Position numbers and translations under genes: made by a program. Below, one piece after another: positions 1 to 7,988 of a stretch of DNA of 18,079 bases (position 1 is the stretch's first letter; each line of letters opens with the position of its first letter). A model generated the notes under the pieces. The model worked only from the letters and a program-made list of their open reading frames with translations. It made no database searches and was not told the DNA's origin. The stretch lies in NCBI GenBank assembly GCA_910588435.1, contig CAJUPL010000035.1, positions 1-18,079 of the forward strand, in the 5' to 3' direction. The DNA is from an uncultured Eggerthellaceae bacterium. Lineage in GTDB: Bacteria > Actinomycetota > Coriobacteriia > Coriobacteriales > Eggerthellaceae.

Positions 1-50
1 GCGCCAAGGCCGCTACTTTGCTTGTGCTTGCACATGCAAAGTTAAAGGCC
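1..50 (+). repeat. Structured intergenic repeat, copy A
   Basis: Bases 1-15 (GCGCCAAGGCCGCTA) and 42-50 (TTAAAGGCC) flank a hairpin with arms 16-27 and 30-41, which has one mismatch (T22/T35) and effectively a CTTG tetraloop. The GGCC at 8-11 can pair with the GGCC at 47-50 as an outer stem. The same flanks and the first five base pairs of the stem (CTTTG/CAAAG) recur at 18028-18079, while the apical part differs but still pairs. It lies downstream of the ruvX terminator. The 5' part may be cut off by the window edge. Orientation is assigned arbitrarily to match copy B. Confidence 0.75.
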
Positions 51-63
51 GTTATTAATGAAG

Positions 64-94
64 CAGGGCATATGCACATCGTGCATATGCCCTG
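64..94 (-). terminator. Hairpin terminator downstream of ruvX
   Basis: A perfect 14-bp inverted repeat, CAGGGCATATGCAC (64-77) and its complement (81-94), has a 3-nt loop and starts about 50 bp past the ruvX stop. On the minus strand it is followed by CTTCATTAAT, only a weak T tract. Termination is therefore inferred from stem strength and from its place at the end of the alaS-ruvX unit. It could also act as a 3' stabilising hairpin. Confidence 0.6.
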
Positions 95-143
95 TAAGGT
101 TTATCGAAGGCAGCAGGTGAGCCAAGGCGGCAAGGAGAGCAGC

Positions 144-554
144 TCACTGTTGGCTGTCTAGCCAGGATTGTAGGAAGATGGCAGCGGCCACCATGTCCAC
201 CTTGCCGCGCATGCGCTTCTCGTCGTACCCTGCTTCACGCAGCTCGCGCTTGGCCTCCTTTGAGGAGAGACGCTCGTCAGCGAAATGCGCGGGCAGGCCA
301 GTTGAGCGCTGGATGACAGAGGCGATCTGCTTGACGTGAGCTGCCTGCGGGCCCTCTTCCCCGCTCATCGTGAGGGGAAGCCCGAACAGGAGCTCTTCTG
401 GCTCCCAGTCCTCCAGCACTCGCTGGAAACTGGAAGCGCCTGACTCTACCTCTTTCGCAGGAAGCACGCATACAGGGCTTGCCACGCGCCCTGCCGGATC
501 AGATATGGCGATGCCGCAGCGGACATCGCCGATATCCAGCGCCATCACGCGCAT
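144..554 (-). CDS. ruvX: YqgF/RuvX family pre-16S rRNA nuclease (putative Holliday junction resolvase)
   Basis: This 136-residue protein is the normal size for the YqgF/RuvX family, an RNase H-fold nuclease linked to maturation of the 16S rRNA 5' end and formerly annotated as a Holliday junction resolvase. The family landmarks are present: an N-terminal LDIGDVRCGIAISD block (6-19) with the first acidic residue D7, FGLPLTMSG (58-65), DERLSS (93-98), and the C-terminal D120 in KVDMVAAAIFL. The start codon is 1 bp after the alaS stop and no convincing Shine-Dalgarno sequence is seen, so translation is probably coupled to alaS. A second ATG at codon 4 is possible. The alaS-ruvX order is widespread in Gram-positive bacteria and supports the call. 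Confidence 0.93.
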   Translation of the reverse strand: MRVMALDIGDVRCGIAISDPAGRVASPVCVLPAKEVESGASSFQRVLEDWEPEELLFGLPLTMSGEEGPQAAHVKQIASVIQRSTGLPAHFADERLSSKEAKRELREAGYDEKRMRGKVDMVAAAIFLQSWLDSQQ

Positions 555-555
555 T

Positions 556-3192
556 CTAGAGGATCATGTTGCGCGCGATGGAGAGAGCCTCTTCCACGCC
601 ATCAGCGTTATTGCCACCGGCCTGCGCCATGGTAGGCTTGCCACCACCGCCGCCACCGATTGCTGGACCCATCGCCTTGATGAGCTCCGAGGCATCGAAT
701 CCCTTGGCAACCGCCTCATCAGTGCCTGCAGCCATGAGGATGGCCTTGCCGTCTGACACGCCGGCAGCCACGATGGCGCCTGGCTCCTTCATGCGGCTCT
801 TGACGACGTCCCACATATGCCTCATGCCACCTGCACGCTCAGCAGGCACCTTCGCGATGATGACCGGATAGCCCGCAGGTGAGAGCTCCTCCATGCTGAG
901 CAGCGCATTGATGCCGTCATCAGATACGGCTTCCTTGCCCTTCTTGGCAGCCTGCTGCAGCTCCTTGAAGCTCTTGAGGTTGGCGACAGTGCGCTCAGAC
1001 ACATCGAACATGGGCACCTTGAGCTCAGCCGCCGTCTCCTTGAGCTCATCTTCAAGCTTGTTCACGTATTCCAGCGCACCATAGCTGGTGACAGCCTCGA
1101 TGCGGCGCAGGTTGGCGCCTACGCTAGATTCGCTGGTGATCTTCACGAAGCCGATCTCAGCGGTGTTGTTGACATGGCAGCCGCCGCAGAACTCTTGGCT
1201 GAAGTCCCCCGCCTCAACGACGCGGACCGTCTCGCCGTACTTCTCGCCGAAGAGCGCTGTGACGCCCTTCGCACGTGCCTCATCAAGGGAGGTCTCATAG
1301 ATGTTGGTTGGCACAGCCTCCATGATCTTGTTGTTGGCGATTCGCTCCACCTCACGGATCTGCTCAGGCGTCATTGCCTCGAAATGCGTGAAGTCGAAGC
1401 GAAGGCGATCTGGCCCAACGTAAGAGCCCGCCTGCTTCACATGGTCTCCCAGGACCTTGCGAAGAGAAGCGTGCAGGATGTGCGTGCCAGTATGGTTGCG
1501 CTCTATTGCGGCACGGCGGTTCGCGTCCACGATTGCAGCAACCTCATCACCCACGCGTATGTCTCCCGAAGCCACATCCACCCTGTGGACATACAGCCCC
1601 GCTTCAGGGGTCACCGTGTCCAGCACGTATGCACGTGAGAGGCCATCCACTATCTCACCAGTGTCCCCTATCTCTCCACCCATCTCTGCGTAGAACGGAG
1701 TCTGATCCAGCACGATCTCAGCGGTTGCGCCCTCTTTGACGATGTCAGCCTGCGCACCATCCACGATGATGGCCTTGACCGTAGCGCTGCCCTCAGTTGA
1801 CGCATACCCTGTGAACTTCGTAGGTCCAACCTGATTCAGCACGTCAGAGTAGACGCCACCATACGTTGACCACGCAGCTTCAGCATCCTTCGCACCTGCA
1901 CTGCGCGCACGCTGGCGCTGACCCTCCATGGCCTGGTGGAATGCATCCATGTCAACCGTGAAGCCGCGCTCTTCCGCTATCTCAGACGTGATCTCAACCG
2001 GGAAGCCATATGTGTCATGCAGCACGAATGCCACGTCTCCTGAGAGCACTTTGCCATCCAAGTCCTTCAAGGTGTCCTCAAGGTAGGACTTGCCCTGCTT
2101 GAGGGTGGAGCCGAAGCGCTCCTCCTCAGAGAGGATCAGCTTGCGCTCAAGCTCACGATTCTCCACGATCTCTGGGTAGACATCGCCCATGAGGCGGACG
2201 ATCTCATCAACGTAATCATTCAGGAAGGGCCCGTCCACTCCGATGAGGTGCGCCTTCATGATGGCACGGCGAAGGAGGCGACGAAGGACATAGCCACGGC
2301 CCTCATTGGAGGGCAGGATGCCATCAGCGATCATGAACGTGACCGCGCGAGAGTGGTCGGCCATGATGCGAAGGGCGAGGTCTGTCTGAGCATCTTCGCC
2401 ATATGTCACGTTCGCAAGCTTCTCGCCCACTGCGATGAGAGAACGGAGCACGTCCGTCTCATAGTTGGACTGCACACCCTGCATGATGGCCGCGATGCGC
2501 TCAAGCCCCATGCCAGTGTCTATGTTCTTCTTCGGGAGCTCTTTCAGCGTTCCGTCTTCCTGACCATCGTACTGGGTGAACACGCAGTTCCAATACTCCA
2601 GGAAGCGATCGCAATCACACCCAGGTGCGCAATCAGGGCTTCCACAGCCGAACTCAGGTCCCTGATCGAAGTAGAGCTCAGAGCACGGACCGCACGGACC
2701 GGTGGGGCCTGCACGCCAGAAGTTATCATCCTCTCCCAACTTTGAGATGTGATCCTCAGGGACCCCCAGGTCCTTCCAGATCTGGATGGTCTCATCATCG
2801 TCTTCGAACACGGTGAAGTAGAGCTTCTCAGCTGGAAGGCCAAGCACGTTCACTGAGAAGTCATATGCCCAAGCGCACATCTCATGCTTGAAGTACTTGC
2901 CGAATGAGAAGTTGCCAAGCATCTCGAAGAAGCTCAGGTGGCGCCCAGTGGTGCCGATGATGTCGATGTCATTGGTACGGACGCACTTCTGCACCGTGGT
3001 GGTGCCGATGTATGGCTCCTCAAGCTGCTTTTGCTGCAAGAAGTAGGGCTTGAACTGCACCATGCCTGCGCTGGTGAGCAGAAGAGAGGGATCATCCGGG
3101 ATTAGCGATGAAGACGGCCACCTCTTGCAACCCTTGTCTTCGAAGTACTTCAGATACGCCTCACGGATCTGGGCGGTTGTCATGTATTCCAT
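556..3192 (-). CDS. alaS: Alanyl-tRNA synthetase
   Basis: Full-length 878-residue class II synthetase that charges tRNA-Ala and edits mischarged tRNA. The catalytic domain occupies about residues 1-250, with the motif 2 region RHLSFFEMLGNFSFG (84-98) and motif 3 GMGLER (227-232). A cysteine cluster (C183, C188, C192, C194) sits in the catalytic domain, as in many bacterial AlaRS. The editing domain has the zinc ligands H567 and H571 (HTGTH) and C669 and H673 (CGGCH). A coiled region follows at about 705-760, then a C-Ala domain with a glycine run near 846-851. The ATG at 3192 is kept because family N-termini begin close to the TTAQIREAYLKYF block; an ATG three codons later is also possible. 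A TATAAT box 40 bp upstream and a terminator behind the preceding gene suggest its own promoter. No T-box leader is visible. Confidence 0.98.
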   Translation of the reverse strand: MEYMTTAQIREAYLKYFEDKGCKRWPSSSLIPDDPSLLLTSAGMVQFKPYFLQQKQLEEPYIGTTTVQKCVRTNDIDIIGTTGRHLSFFEMLGNFSFGKYFKHEMCAWAYDFSVNVLGLPAEKLYFTVFEDDDETIQIWKDLGVPEDHISKLGEDDNFWRAGPTGPCGPCSELYFDQGPEFGCGSPDCAPGCDCDRFLEYWNCVFTQYDGQEDGTLKELPKKNIDTGMGLERIAAIMQGVQSNYETDVLRSLIAVGEKLANVTYGEDAQTDLALRIMADHSRAVTFMIADGILPSNEGRGYVLRRLLRRAIMKAHLIGVDGPFLNDYVDEIVRLMGDVYPEIVENRELERKLILSEEERFGSTLKQGKSYLEDTLKDLDGKVLSGDVAFVLHDTYGFPVEITSEIAEERGFTVDMDAFHQAMEGQRQRARSAGAKDAEAAWSTYGGVYSDVLNQVGPTKFTGYASTEGSATVKAIIVDGAQADIVKEGATAEIVLDQTPFYAEMGGEIGDTGEIVDGLSRAYVLDTVTPEAGLYVHRVDVASGDIRVGDEVAAIVDANRRAAIERNHTGTHILHASLRKVLGDHVKQAGSYVGPDRLRFDFTHFEAMTPEQIREVERIANNKIMEAVPTNIYETSLDEARAKGVTALFGEKYGETVRVVEAGDFSQEFCGGCHVNNTAEIGFVKITSESSVGANLRRIEAVTSYGALEYVNKLEDELKETAAELKVPMFDVSERTVANLKSFKELQQAAKKGKEAVSDDGINALLSMEELSPAGYPVIIAKVPAERAGGMRHMWDVVKSRMKEPGAIVAAGVSDGKAILMAAGTDEAVAKGFDASELIKAMGPAIGGGGGGKPTMAQAGGNNADGVEEALSIARNMIL

Positions 3193-3231
3193 ATTCAGCG
3201 TCTTTCTGCCGTGTTCGTGATATTCGTTGGG

Positions 3232-3237
3232 ATTATA
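3232..3237 (-). promoter_or_regulatory. Probable -10 box of alaS promoter
   Basis: The minus strand carries a perfect TATAAT with its downstream edge 40 bp from the alaS start, predicting a leader of roughly 30 nt. No good -35 hexamer is found 16-18 bp upstream, so the call rests on the -10 box and on its position between the upstream terminator and alaS. Confidence 0.4.
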
Positions 3238-3322
3238 CCGATGTTATGGCAGGCATGCCCACACGAACCGCACACCCTGCACGAATGCACCACATGGGGC
3301 AGCGCCAAGCACGAAAAGATTA

Positions 3323-3347
3323 CGCTCGCACATATGAGATGCGAGCG
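3323..3347 (-). terminator. Rho-independent terminator after the AI-2E family gene
   Basis: Inverted repeat CGCTCGCA (3323-3330) / TGCGAGCG (3340-3347) with a 9-nt loop starts about 28 bp past the stop codon. On the minus strand it is followed by TAATCTTTT. It separates the DUF948/AI-2E pair from alaS. The rest of the 182-bp gap (3193-3374) holds only the putative alaS promoter. Confidence 0.55.
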
Positions 3348-3374
3348 CTTGCGAGGGGCATTTGGGCTGATGGG

Positions 3375-4703
3375 CTACTTCTTCTTGAATAGCTTCAGCA
3401 AAGGACGCTTTTTCTGAGGTGTATGAGGTTCAGACGGGGACGTTGCGTCGAAGAAGGGGTCTACTTCCTCATCTGGTGCCGGCGTGCCCTTGAAGAATAC
3501 GCCGTCATTGGAGACCACACGTCGCCCAGTGCGCTTCTCGAAGTAATACACGAAGCAGGACTTGAGCACTGCTACCAGCGGGATGGCGAAGAGCATTCCC
3601 ACCAGAGAACCTAGAAGCCCGCTCATGGCGCCGCCGATGGCGCTTCCGCACATCATGGCCACCAACGTGAGCGCAGGATGGATGTCAACAGAGTTGGACA
3701 TGATCTTGGGGCTCACGAATGTGTACACGAACTGCTGTATGACGATGGTGCCGATGATGGCCAGAAGCGCTGTCCACGGGCTCACGAAGATGGCGCTGAT
3801 GGCAGCTGCCGCACCGCCAAGCCACGGACCCACGATGGGGATGATGTTCAGCGTGCCCGTGATGACACCAAGAGCAGGGGCGTTCGGCACGCCGATGATG
3901 GCGAACAGGATCCCGCACGCGATGCCGATTATCAAGCACTGCAAGAGCGTGCCTTTGATGTAGCCACCCATGATGCGCGTGAAGGTCACGTGCAAGAACC
4001 TGGCATCCTCATAGTGCTTCGGGCTGATGACGCGCTTCGTCTCACGCCCGATGGCCGGAAGCTCCATCAAGATCCAGAACGCCACCACCAGCGCGAAGCC
4101 GATGGCCATGAGCCCATTAGCGAGCACACCACCTACATCCACCACCATATTGGCCGCGTTCGACGCGAATGAAGAAGCGGCTCCGGTGACAGATGACGTT
4201 GCCTCTTGTATGAACTTCTCGATGGTCTCATTGCCAAGGATGTCAGAGTACTTTCCGTAGATGCCGTTAGCCCAATCAGATGCCTGATGGAAGTATCCCG
4301 GCATGCTCTCGATTATGTTCATGAACTGCGCATTCAGGCCGAACATAGGCGAGAACATGAGGAAGCCGATGCCGCCTAGGATCAAGAACATCACAATGTA
4401 TGCGATGGCTGTGCCAAGACCGCGGTTCACGCCCTTGTCCTCAAGCTTGTTCACCAGACCGCGCAAGCAGAACACGAAGATGACGGTCCAGATGAGCATG
4501 GAGACGGGAACCGACAAGATGCCCATGAGGTATATGAGCACACCTGTGAGCACGCATACGCCGATGACGGTCCACACCCAGACGCCTGCGCTCTTCACCT
4601 TCTCACGACGCGCTGTGAGCGCAGGCGAGATGGGAAGTGAAGCCATCCCCACTACAGGCCCATCGTCTTTGTGAGCCGTGCTATCTTTGAGCTTATCTGT
4701 CAT
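3375..4703 (-). CDS. AI-2E family transporter (PF01594-type membrane protein)
   Basis: This 442-residue multi-pass protein has the layout of the AI-2E/PerM/YdiK family. There is a cytosolic N-terminus (1-40), paired helices at about 41-65 and 67-84, a helix at about 97-120, a hydrophilic segment at 125-185, and further helices at about 192-214, 250-272, 280-330 and 343-385. Family landmarks are the NIIPIVGPWLGG stretch (286-297) and VSPKIMSNSVDIHP (330-343). The charged C-terminal tail (about 390-442) ends in a lysine-rich stretch. Family members have been linked to autoinducer-2 export or to ion antiport, so no substrate can be assigned here. The ATG overlaps the upstream stop by 4 bp (ATGA), indicating co-translation with the DUF948 protein. 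Confidence 0.88.
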   Translation of the reverse strand: MTDKLKDSTAHKDDGPVVGMASLPISPALTARREKVKSAGVWVWTVIGVCVLTGVLIYLMGILSVPVSMLIWTVIFVFCLRGLVNKLEDKGVNRGLGTAIAYIVMFLILGGIGFLMFSPMFGLNAQFMNIIESMPGYFHQASDWANGIYGKYSDILGNETIEKFIQEATSSVTGAASSFASNAANMVVDVGGVLANGLMAIGFALVVAFWILMELPAIGRETKRVISPKHYEDARFLHVTFTRIMGGYIKGTLLQCLIIGIACGILFAIIGVPNAPALGVITGTLNIIPIVGPWLGGAAAAISAIFVSPWTALLAIIGTIVIQQFVYTFVSPKIMSNSVDIHPALTLVAMMCGSAIGGAMSGLLGSLVGMLFAIPLVAVLKSCFVYYFEKRTGRRVVSNDGVFFKGTPAPDEEVDPFFDATSPSEPHTPQKKRPLLKLFKKK

Positions 4704-5347
4704 CTAGCAGATGCATCCACTGCAGCGTTTGCAGACACAGCGTCCACGATGCTTGACTTCGTATTGTTCATGCTCTGCACGTCCTGCTCATGGCGAACCT
4801 GAGCCTGCTGCTGAGCTGCACGCTGCTGAGCGCGCTTGACAGCCTCTTCACGAACAGAGTCAGAGGCAGCGGTGCCTGCGACGTCCACGAACTCCACGAA
4901 GGGGTTCTGCTTGACCTGCGGATCATCCTCAGAGCCTAGATCCACAGATTCCTTGCTGGCATACCTTGGCTTGAACTTTGAGCTGATCTTCTTGGTGACG
5001 TTCGTCACTATGTCTATGGGAGCGCTGGTGACGGAGTCAACTGCGTCAACGGTCTTGGAGACGCCGCCTGTGATGTTGGATATGTCCTCCAAGATCTCAT
5101 CCACGCGCATGAGCTCAAGATTGATGGAATCAACCGTGAGCGTTGCCCTGTCGACGATGGGATCCACCTTGGAGATGGTGGGCTGAAGCTCTGCTACCAT
5201 CTTATTGACGTTATCAATTGTGGGCTTCAGGTCTTCCACCGTAGCGCGTGTCTTCTTCACAGTGAGCGCCAGCTCCACGATGAACCAGATGAGCGCTAGG
5301 CCCACTACTGCGAACACGATCTGCAAGATCATCGAGACGACATCCAT
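4700..5347 (-). CDS. DUF948-like membrane-anchored coiled-coil protein
   Basis: A 215-residue protein with one N-terminal membrane helix (about 6-29) followed by a long helical region (30-125) rich in V, D, T and I. Regularly spaced repeats such as LKPTIDNVN and LQPTISKVDPIVD are typical of DUF948/YtxG-type general stress-associated proteins. The C-terminal third (130-215) is polar, with a QQRAAQQQAQ segment, and is probably disordered. Function is unknown; a role as a partner or regulator of the overlapping AI-2E family transporter is inferred from translational coupling only. A strong Shine-Dalgarno (AAGGAG, 8 nt from the ATG) fixes the start. The 82-bp gap upstream contains a TATAGT-like box (5384-5389) without a clear -35. 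Confidence 0.7.
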   Translation of the reverse strand: MDVVSMILQIVFAVVGLALIWFIVELALTVKKTRATVEDLKPTIDNVNKMVAELQPTISKVDPIVDRATLTVDSINLELMRVDEILEDISNITGGVSKTVDAVDSVTSAPIDIVTNVTKKISSKFKPRYASKESVDLGSEDDPQVKQNPFVEFVDVAGTAASDSVREEAVKRAQQRAAQQQAQVRHEQDVQSMNNTKSSIVDAVSANAAVDASAR

Positions 5348-5429
5348 TTGAGGTCTCCTTCTACCGATGATGGATTTGGTCAGACTATAGCACTCAAGGC
5401 TTTGGCAGATGTCGTTGGTGACGCTTGGG

Positions 5430-6005
5430 TCAGCTCACCGTCACCTGCTCGTCAAGCATCTTGCCCAGCATGCGGAAATCATCCTCTAGGGCTTGTTGCT
5501 TGCTGCGGTCATATAGCGCAGCTGCCGGATGGAAGACGGGAAGCACCTTGAAGCGGCCGACCTGATGGACGCTCCCGCGAAGGCGCGTGATGCCAACGTC
5601 TGTCTTCATGATGTGCTTGGTTGCGAAGTTCCCAAGCGTCAGGATGAACTCTGGCATGACGAGGCGCGCCTGCTCATGCAGATACCCTGAGCACTGCAGT
5701 ATCTCGTCTGCTTGCGGGTTCCTGTTGCCAGGTGGGCGGCACTTGAGGACGTTCGCGATATAGACATCCTGACGTGTGAGCCCTGCCAACTGAAGCAGGC
5801 TCTCAAGGTTCTTGCCGGCAGCGCCAACGAAGGGAAGCCCTTGCAGATCCTCGTTCTTTCCAGGCGCCTCCCCTACCAGCATGACGCGCGCATGAGCATC
5901 TCCGTCACCGAAGACGACGTTCGTCCTGCCTTCCCATAGCGGGCACCTTCGGCAACACGACGCTTCCTCCTGCAACGCTTCGAGTGACTCTGCTGCCATG
6001 TCCAT
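5430..6005 (-). CDS. Family 4 uracil-DNA glycosylase (4Fe-4S)
   Basis: A roughly 191-residue base-excision-repair enzyme that removes uracil from DNA. Four cysteines arranged C-x2-C (C18, C21 counting from the ATG at 6005), then C89 and C105, match the iron-sulfur cluster pattern of family 4/5 UDGs. Motif A is GEAPGKNED (about 45-53) and motif B is HPAAAL (about 159-164). The GEAPG and HPAA variants favour family 4 (thermostable-type UDG) over family 5. Possible starts are TTG at 6008, ATG at 6005 and ATG at 5999. The ATG at 6005 is chosen because it forms a TGATG overlap with the alr stop. No clear Shine-Dalgarno is seen, so coupling to alr is likely. Confidence 0.93.
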   Translation of the reverse strand: MDMAAESLEALQEEASCCRRCPLWEGRTNVVFGDGDAHARVMLVGEAPGKNEDLQGLPFVGAAGKNLESLLQLAGLTRQDVYIANVLKCRPPGNRNPQADEILQCSGYLHEQARLVMPEFILTLGNFATKHIMKTDVGITRLRGSVHQVGRFKVLPVFHPAAALYDRSKQQALEDDFRMLGKMLDEQVTVS

Positions 6006-7483
6006 CAAGAATAGATGCGCGGCATGCGCGACGTTCCGAACCCTATGCAGACCTCATGCGGCACCGTCCCCAGAAGATCTGCCATCTCGTCTATGGTGAC
6101 GACGGCATTGCCCTGAGCGCCAACCAGCAAGACCTCATCGCCTATCTCAGGCTCCAGCCTCCCAAGGGTGCGCCTTGTGCGCAGGTCAACCTCGAACATG
6201 CATTGATCCATGCAGATGGCGCCAACCTGCGGATGCTTGTTGCCTTCCATGATGACGTCTATCCGGTCCGAGAGACCCCGCCTGTATCCATCCGCATAGC
6301 CTATGGGCAGCGTGCACACCTTCGTGAAACCGCCTGAGCGGTGCAGAAGCCCATAGCTCACACCCTCCCCTACTGGAACCGTCTTCACCTGCGTGATGCG
6401 CGCATGCACGCTCATAGCAGGCACCAGGTCAACCATTCCATACGTCTCAGGGCACGGATAGTAGCCGTACAAGGAGATGCCTGGGCGCACCATGTCGAAG
6501 TGCACCTCTGGATAGCGAATGGTGGCGGCAGAGTTCGCAGCGTGCACGATGCCTGGATCTATGCCGTAAGCGCGCATCTCAGCTATCGTCTCCACGAAAT
6601 GGCTTGCCTGTATGTTGAACTCCATAGTGTCCGCGGCATCAGCCGTTGCGAAGTGCGTGAACGTTCCCACAAGCTCAAGCGCCCTGTGGAATGACACGCG
6701 CCGCATGAACTCTATGACCTCATCGAAGCGCACGCCGATGCGGTTCATGCCCGTGTTCACCTTCAGGTGATACGGCGCGCGAAGCCCTATGGAGTCAGCC
6801 GCTTCAGCATACTGGACAGCGAACTCAGCCGTATACACAGACGGCATGATCCTATAAGCCAGAAGCAGCGGGATGGTTGCCGCAGGCGGCTCTGCCAAGA
6901 CCAGGATGGGCGCGCCGATGCCTGCAAGGCGAAGCTCCACAGCCTCATCCACGGTTGCAACGCCAAGATAATCCGCACCAGCGCTCATGGCGCTCCTTGC
7001 GCATCTCACAGCGCCATGACCGTATGCGTCTGCCTTCACCACAGCCATGAGCTTCACTCCTGGCTCAAGCAGCTGCTTCAAGGCCAATGTGTTGTGATGG
7101 ATGGCACCAAGGTCAACCTGCACCCATGACCAGCGCTTGTCAGTCTCTGGGATGTCAGAGAGCTCCTCGTAGTTGAACTGCGGGCCTGATTGCCCAGACT
7201 CCGGGACGGTCAGATACTTCCGCATGTCAGCCGGGAAGAAGTCATTCGACTTCCCCCAAAGCCCCTGCTCCTTTTGAGTTTGGGGCTCAGGCTTCACAGC
7301 ATTCGGCACCTGCCAGCCGCTCCTTGCCGCCTGGGTCTCAGTGTTGCGAAAGCCGCGCGAATCCCTATCAACCAGCCCGTCAGAGCCTATGCGCGATCTC
7401 CTGAGGGCATCCCCCGCCGATTGGAATCCGGGACGCCTTTGGGAGAAGCCTGTGAACCCGTTCGGTATGTCTTCAGAAGCCAT
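6005..7483 (-). CDS. alr: Alanine racemase with long N-terminal extension
   Basis: PLP-dependent enzyme interconverting L- and D-alanine for peptidoglycan. The racemase core begins near residue 118 (WSWVQVDLGAIHHN). The PLP lysine is K150 in VVKADAYGHG, the catalytic tyrosine is Y377 in GVSYG, and GAICMDQ (421-427) and the C-terminal RMPRIY complete the fold. At 492 residues it is about 110-120 longer than typical alanine racemases. The excess is an N-terminal region rich in R, G, S, Q and D with no recognisable domain. The ATG at 7483 lies 3 bp after the mogA stop and has an upstream GGAAGG, which supports the long form. An internal ATG at codon 87 would remove most of the extension but would leave a roughly 260-bp gap in an otherwise gapless operon. 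Confidence 0.95.
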   Translation of the reverse strand: MASEDIPNGFTGFSQRRPGFQSAGDALRRSRIGSDGLVDRDSRGFRNTETQAARSGWQVPNAVKPEPQTQKEQGLWGKSNDFFPADMRKYLTVPESGQSGPQFNYEELSDIPETDKRWSWVQVDLGAIHHNTLALKQLLEPGVKLMAVVKADAYGHGAVRCARSAMSAGADYLGVATVDEAVELRLAGIGAPILVLAEPPAATIPLLLAYRIMPSVYTAEFAVQYAEAADSIGLRAPYHLKVNTGMNRIGVRFDEVIEFMRRVSFHRALELVGTFTHFATADAADTMEFNIQASHFVETIAEMRAYGIDPGIVHAANSAATIRYPEVHFDMVRPGISLYGYYPCPETYGMVDLVPAMSVHARITQVKTVPVGEGVSYGLLHRSGGFTKVCTLPIGYADGYRRGLSDRIDVIMEGNKHPQVGAICMDQCMFEVDLRTRRTLGRLEPEIGDEVLLVGAQGNAVVTIDEMADLLGTVPHEVCIGFGTSRMPRIYS

Positions 7484-7486
7484 GGG

Positions 7487-7978
7487 CTAATGACCTTCCC
7501 TTGCCATCATGGATACGGCATGCGGGAGCACGCCTTCGATGGCCTCCCAATTCTCAGTAGCCGCCTTCGTAGAACCTGGGAGGTTCACCACTATGCAAGT
7601 GCCACGCTGCATGCAGATGGCACGCGAGAGCATGGCGTACGGGGTGATCTGCATGGAATGCGCGCGCATTCCCTCAGCGATGCCCGGGACCTCACGTTCG
7701 CACACCATGCGGGTGGCCTCTGGCGTGACATCGCGTGGAGAGAGGCCGCTCCCGCCACAGGTGAGGACGACATCCGCCCTCTGGACGTCTGCTCCGTCTA
7801 CGATGGCAGCTGATATCTCATCCACATCATCCTTCACGATGACGTGCGAGAGCACCTTCCATCCCTTGTCTTGGATGAGCTTCTCAAGCGCGTATCCCGC
7901 ATCGTCCTGATTGAGATCCCTTGTATCCGAGCAGGTGACGATGGAGAACGTCACCTCTCTATCATTGCTGTGTCCCAC
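7487..7978 (-). CDS. MogA/MoaB family molybdopterin biosynthesis protein
   Basis: A 163-residue protein of the MogA/MoaB family, which adenylates molybdopterin before molybdenum insertion by MoeA. Counting from the GTG start, landmarks are TCSDTRD (15-21), the substrate-binding GGSGLSPRDVTPEAT (75-89, family GGTGxxxRDxTPEA) and NLPGSTKA (132-139). The reading frame continues upstream to an ATG at 8026, but that would overlap moeA by 40 bp. The GTG at 7978 is preceded by a perfect AGGAGG (7983-7988) overlapping the moeA stop and places the conserved core close to the N-terminus. MogA and MoaB cannot be separated confidently by motif alone. Adjacency to moeA supports a shared role in molybdenum cofactor synthesis. 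Confidence 0.9.
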   Translation of the reverse strand: MGHSNDREVTFSIVTCSDTRDLNQDDAGYALEKLIQDKGWKVLSHVIVKDDVDEISAAIVDGADVQRADVVLTCGGSGLSPRDVTPEATRMVCEREVPGIAEGMRAHSMQITPYAMLSRAICMQRGTCIVVNLPGSTKAATENWEAIEGVLPHAVSMMAREGH

Positions 7979-7982
7979 GAAG

Positions 7983-7988
7983 CCTCCT
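7983..7988 (-). promoter_or_regulatory. Shine-Dalgarno deciding the GTG start of the mogA-like gene
   Basis: A perfect AGGAGG on the minus strand lies 4 nt before GTG at 7978 and overlaps the moeA stop codon. No comparable site precedes the in-frame ATG at 8026, so the shorter protein is preferred. Confidence 0.75.

Noticed and set aside
16..41. Hairpin of repeat copy A as a transcription terminator
   Set aside because: There is no T-rich tract after the stem on either strand, and a stronger terminator-like hairpin already lies at 64-94 behind ruvX.
1..50. CRISPR repeat
   Set aside because: Only two copies exist, one at each end of the window, with no spacer array and no cas genes; the internal sequence varies while pairing is kept.
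3193..3374. Possible T-box leader upstream of alaS
   Set aside because: The gap is only 182 bp, part of it is the upstream terminator, the predicted leader is about 30 nt, and no T-box core sequence or antiterminator pair is visible.
3375..4703. Quorum-sensing exporter role for the AI-2E family protein
   Set aside because: The family name reflects one proposed substrate; members have differing reported functions and nothing here identifies a signal pathway.
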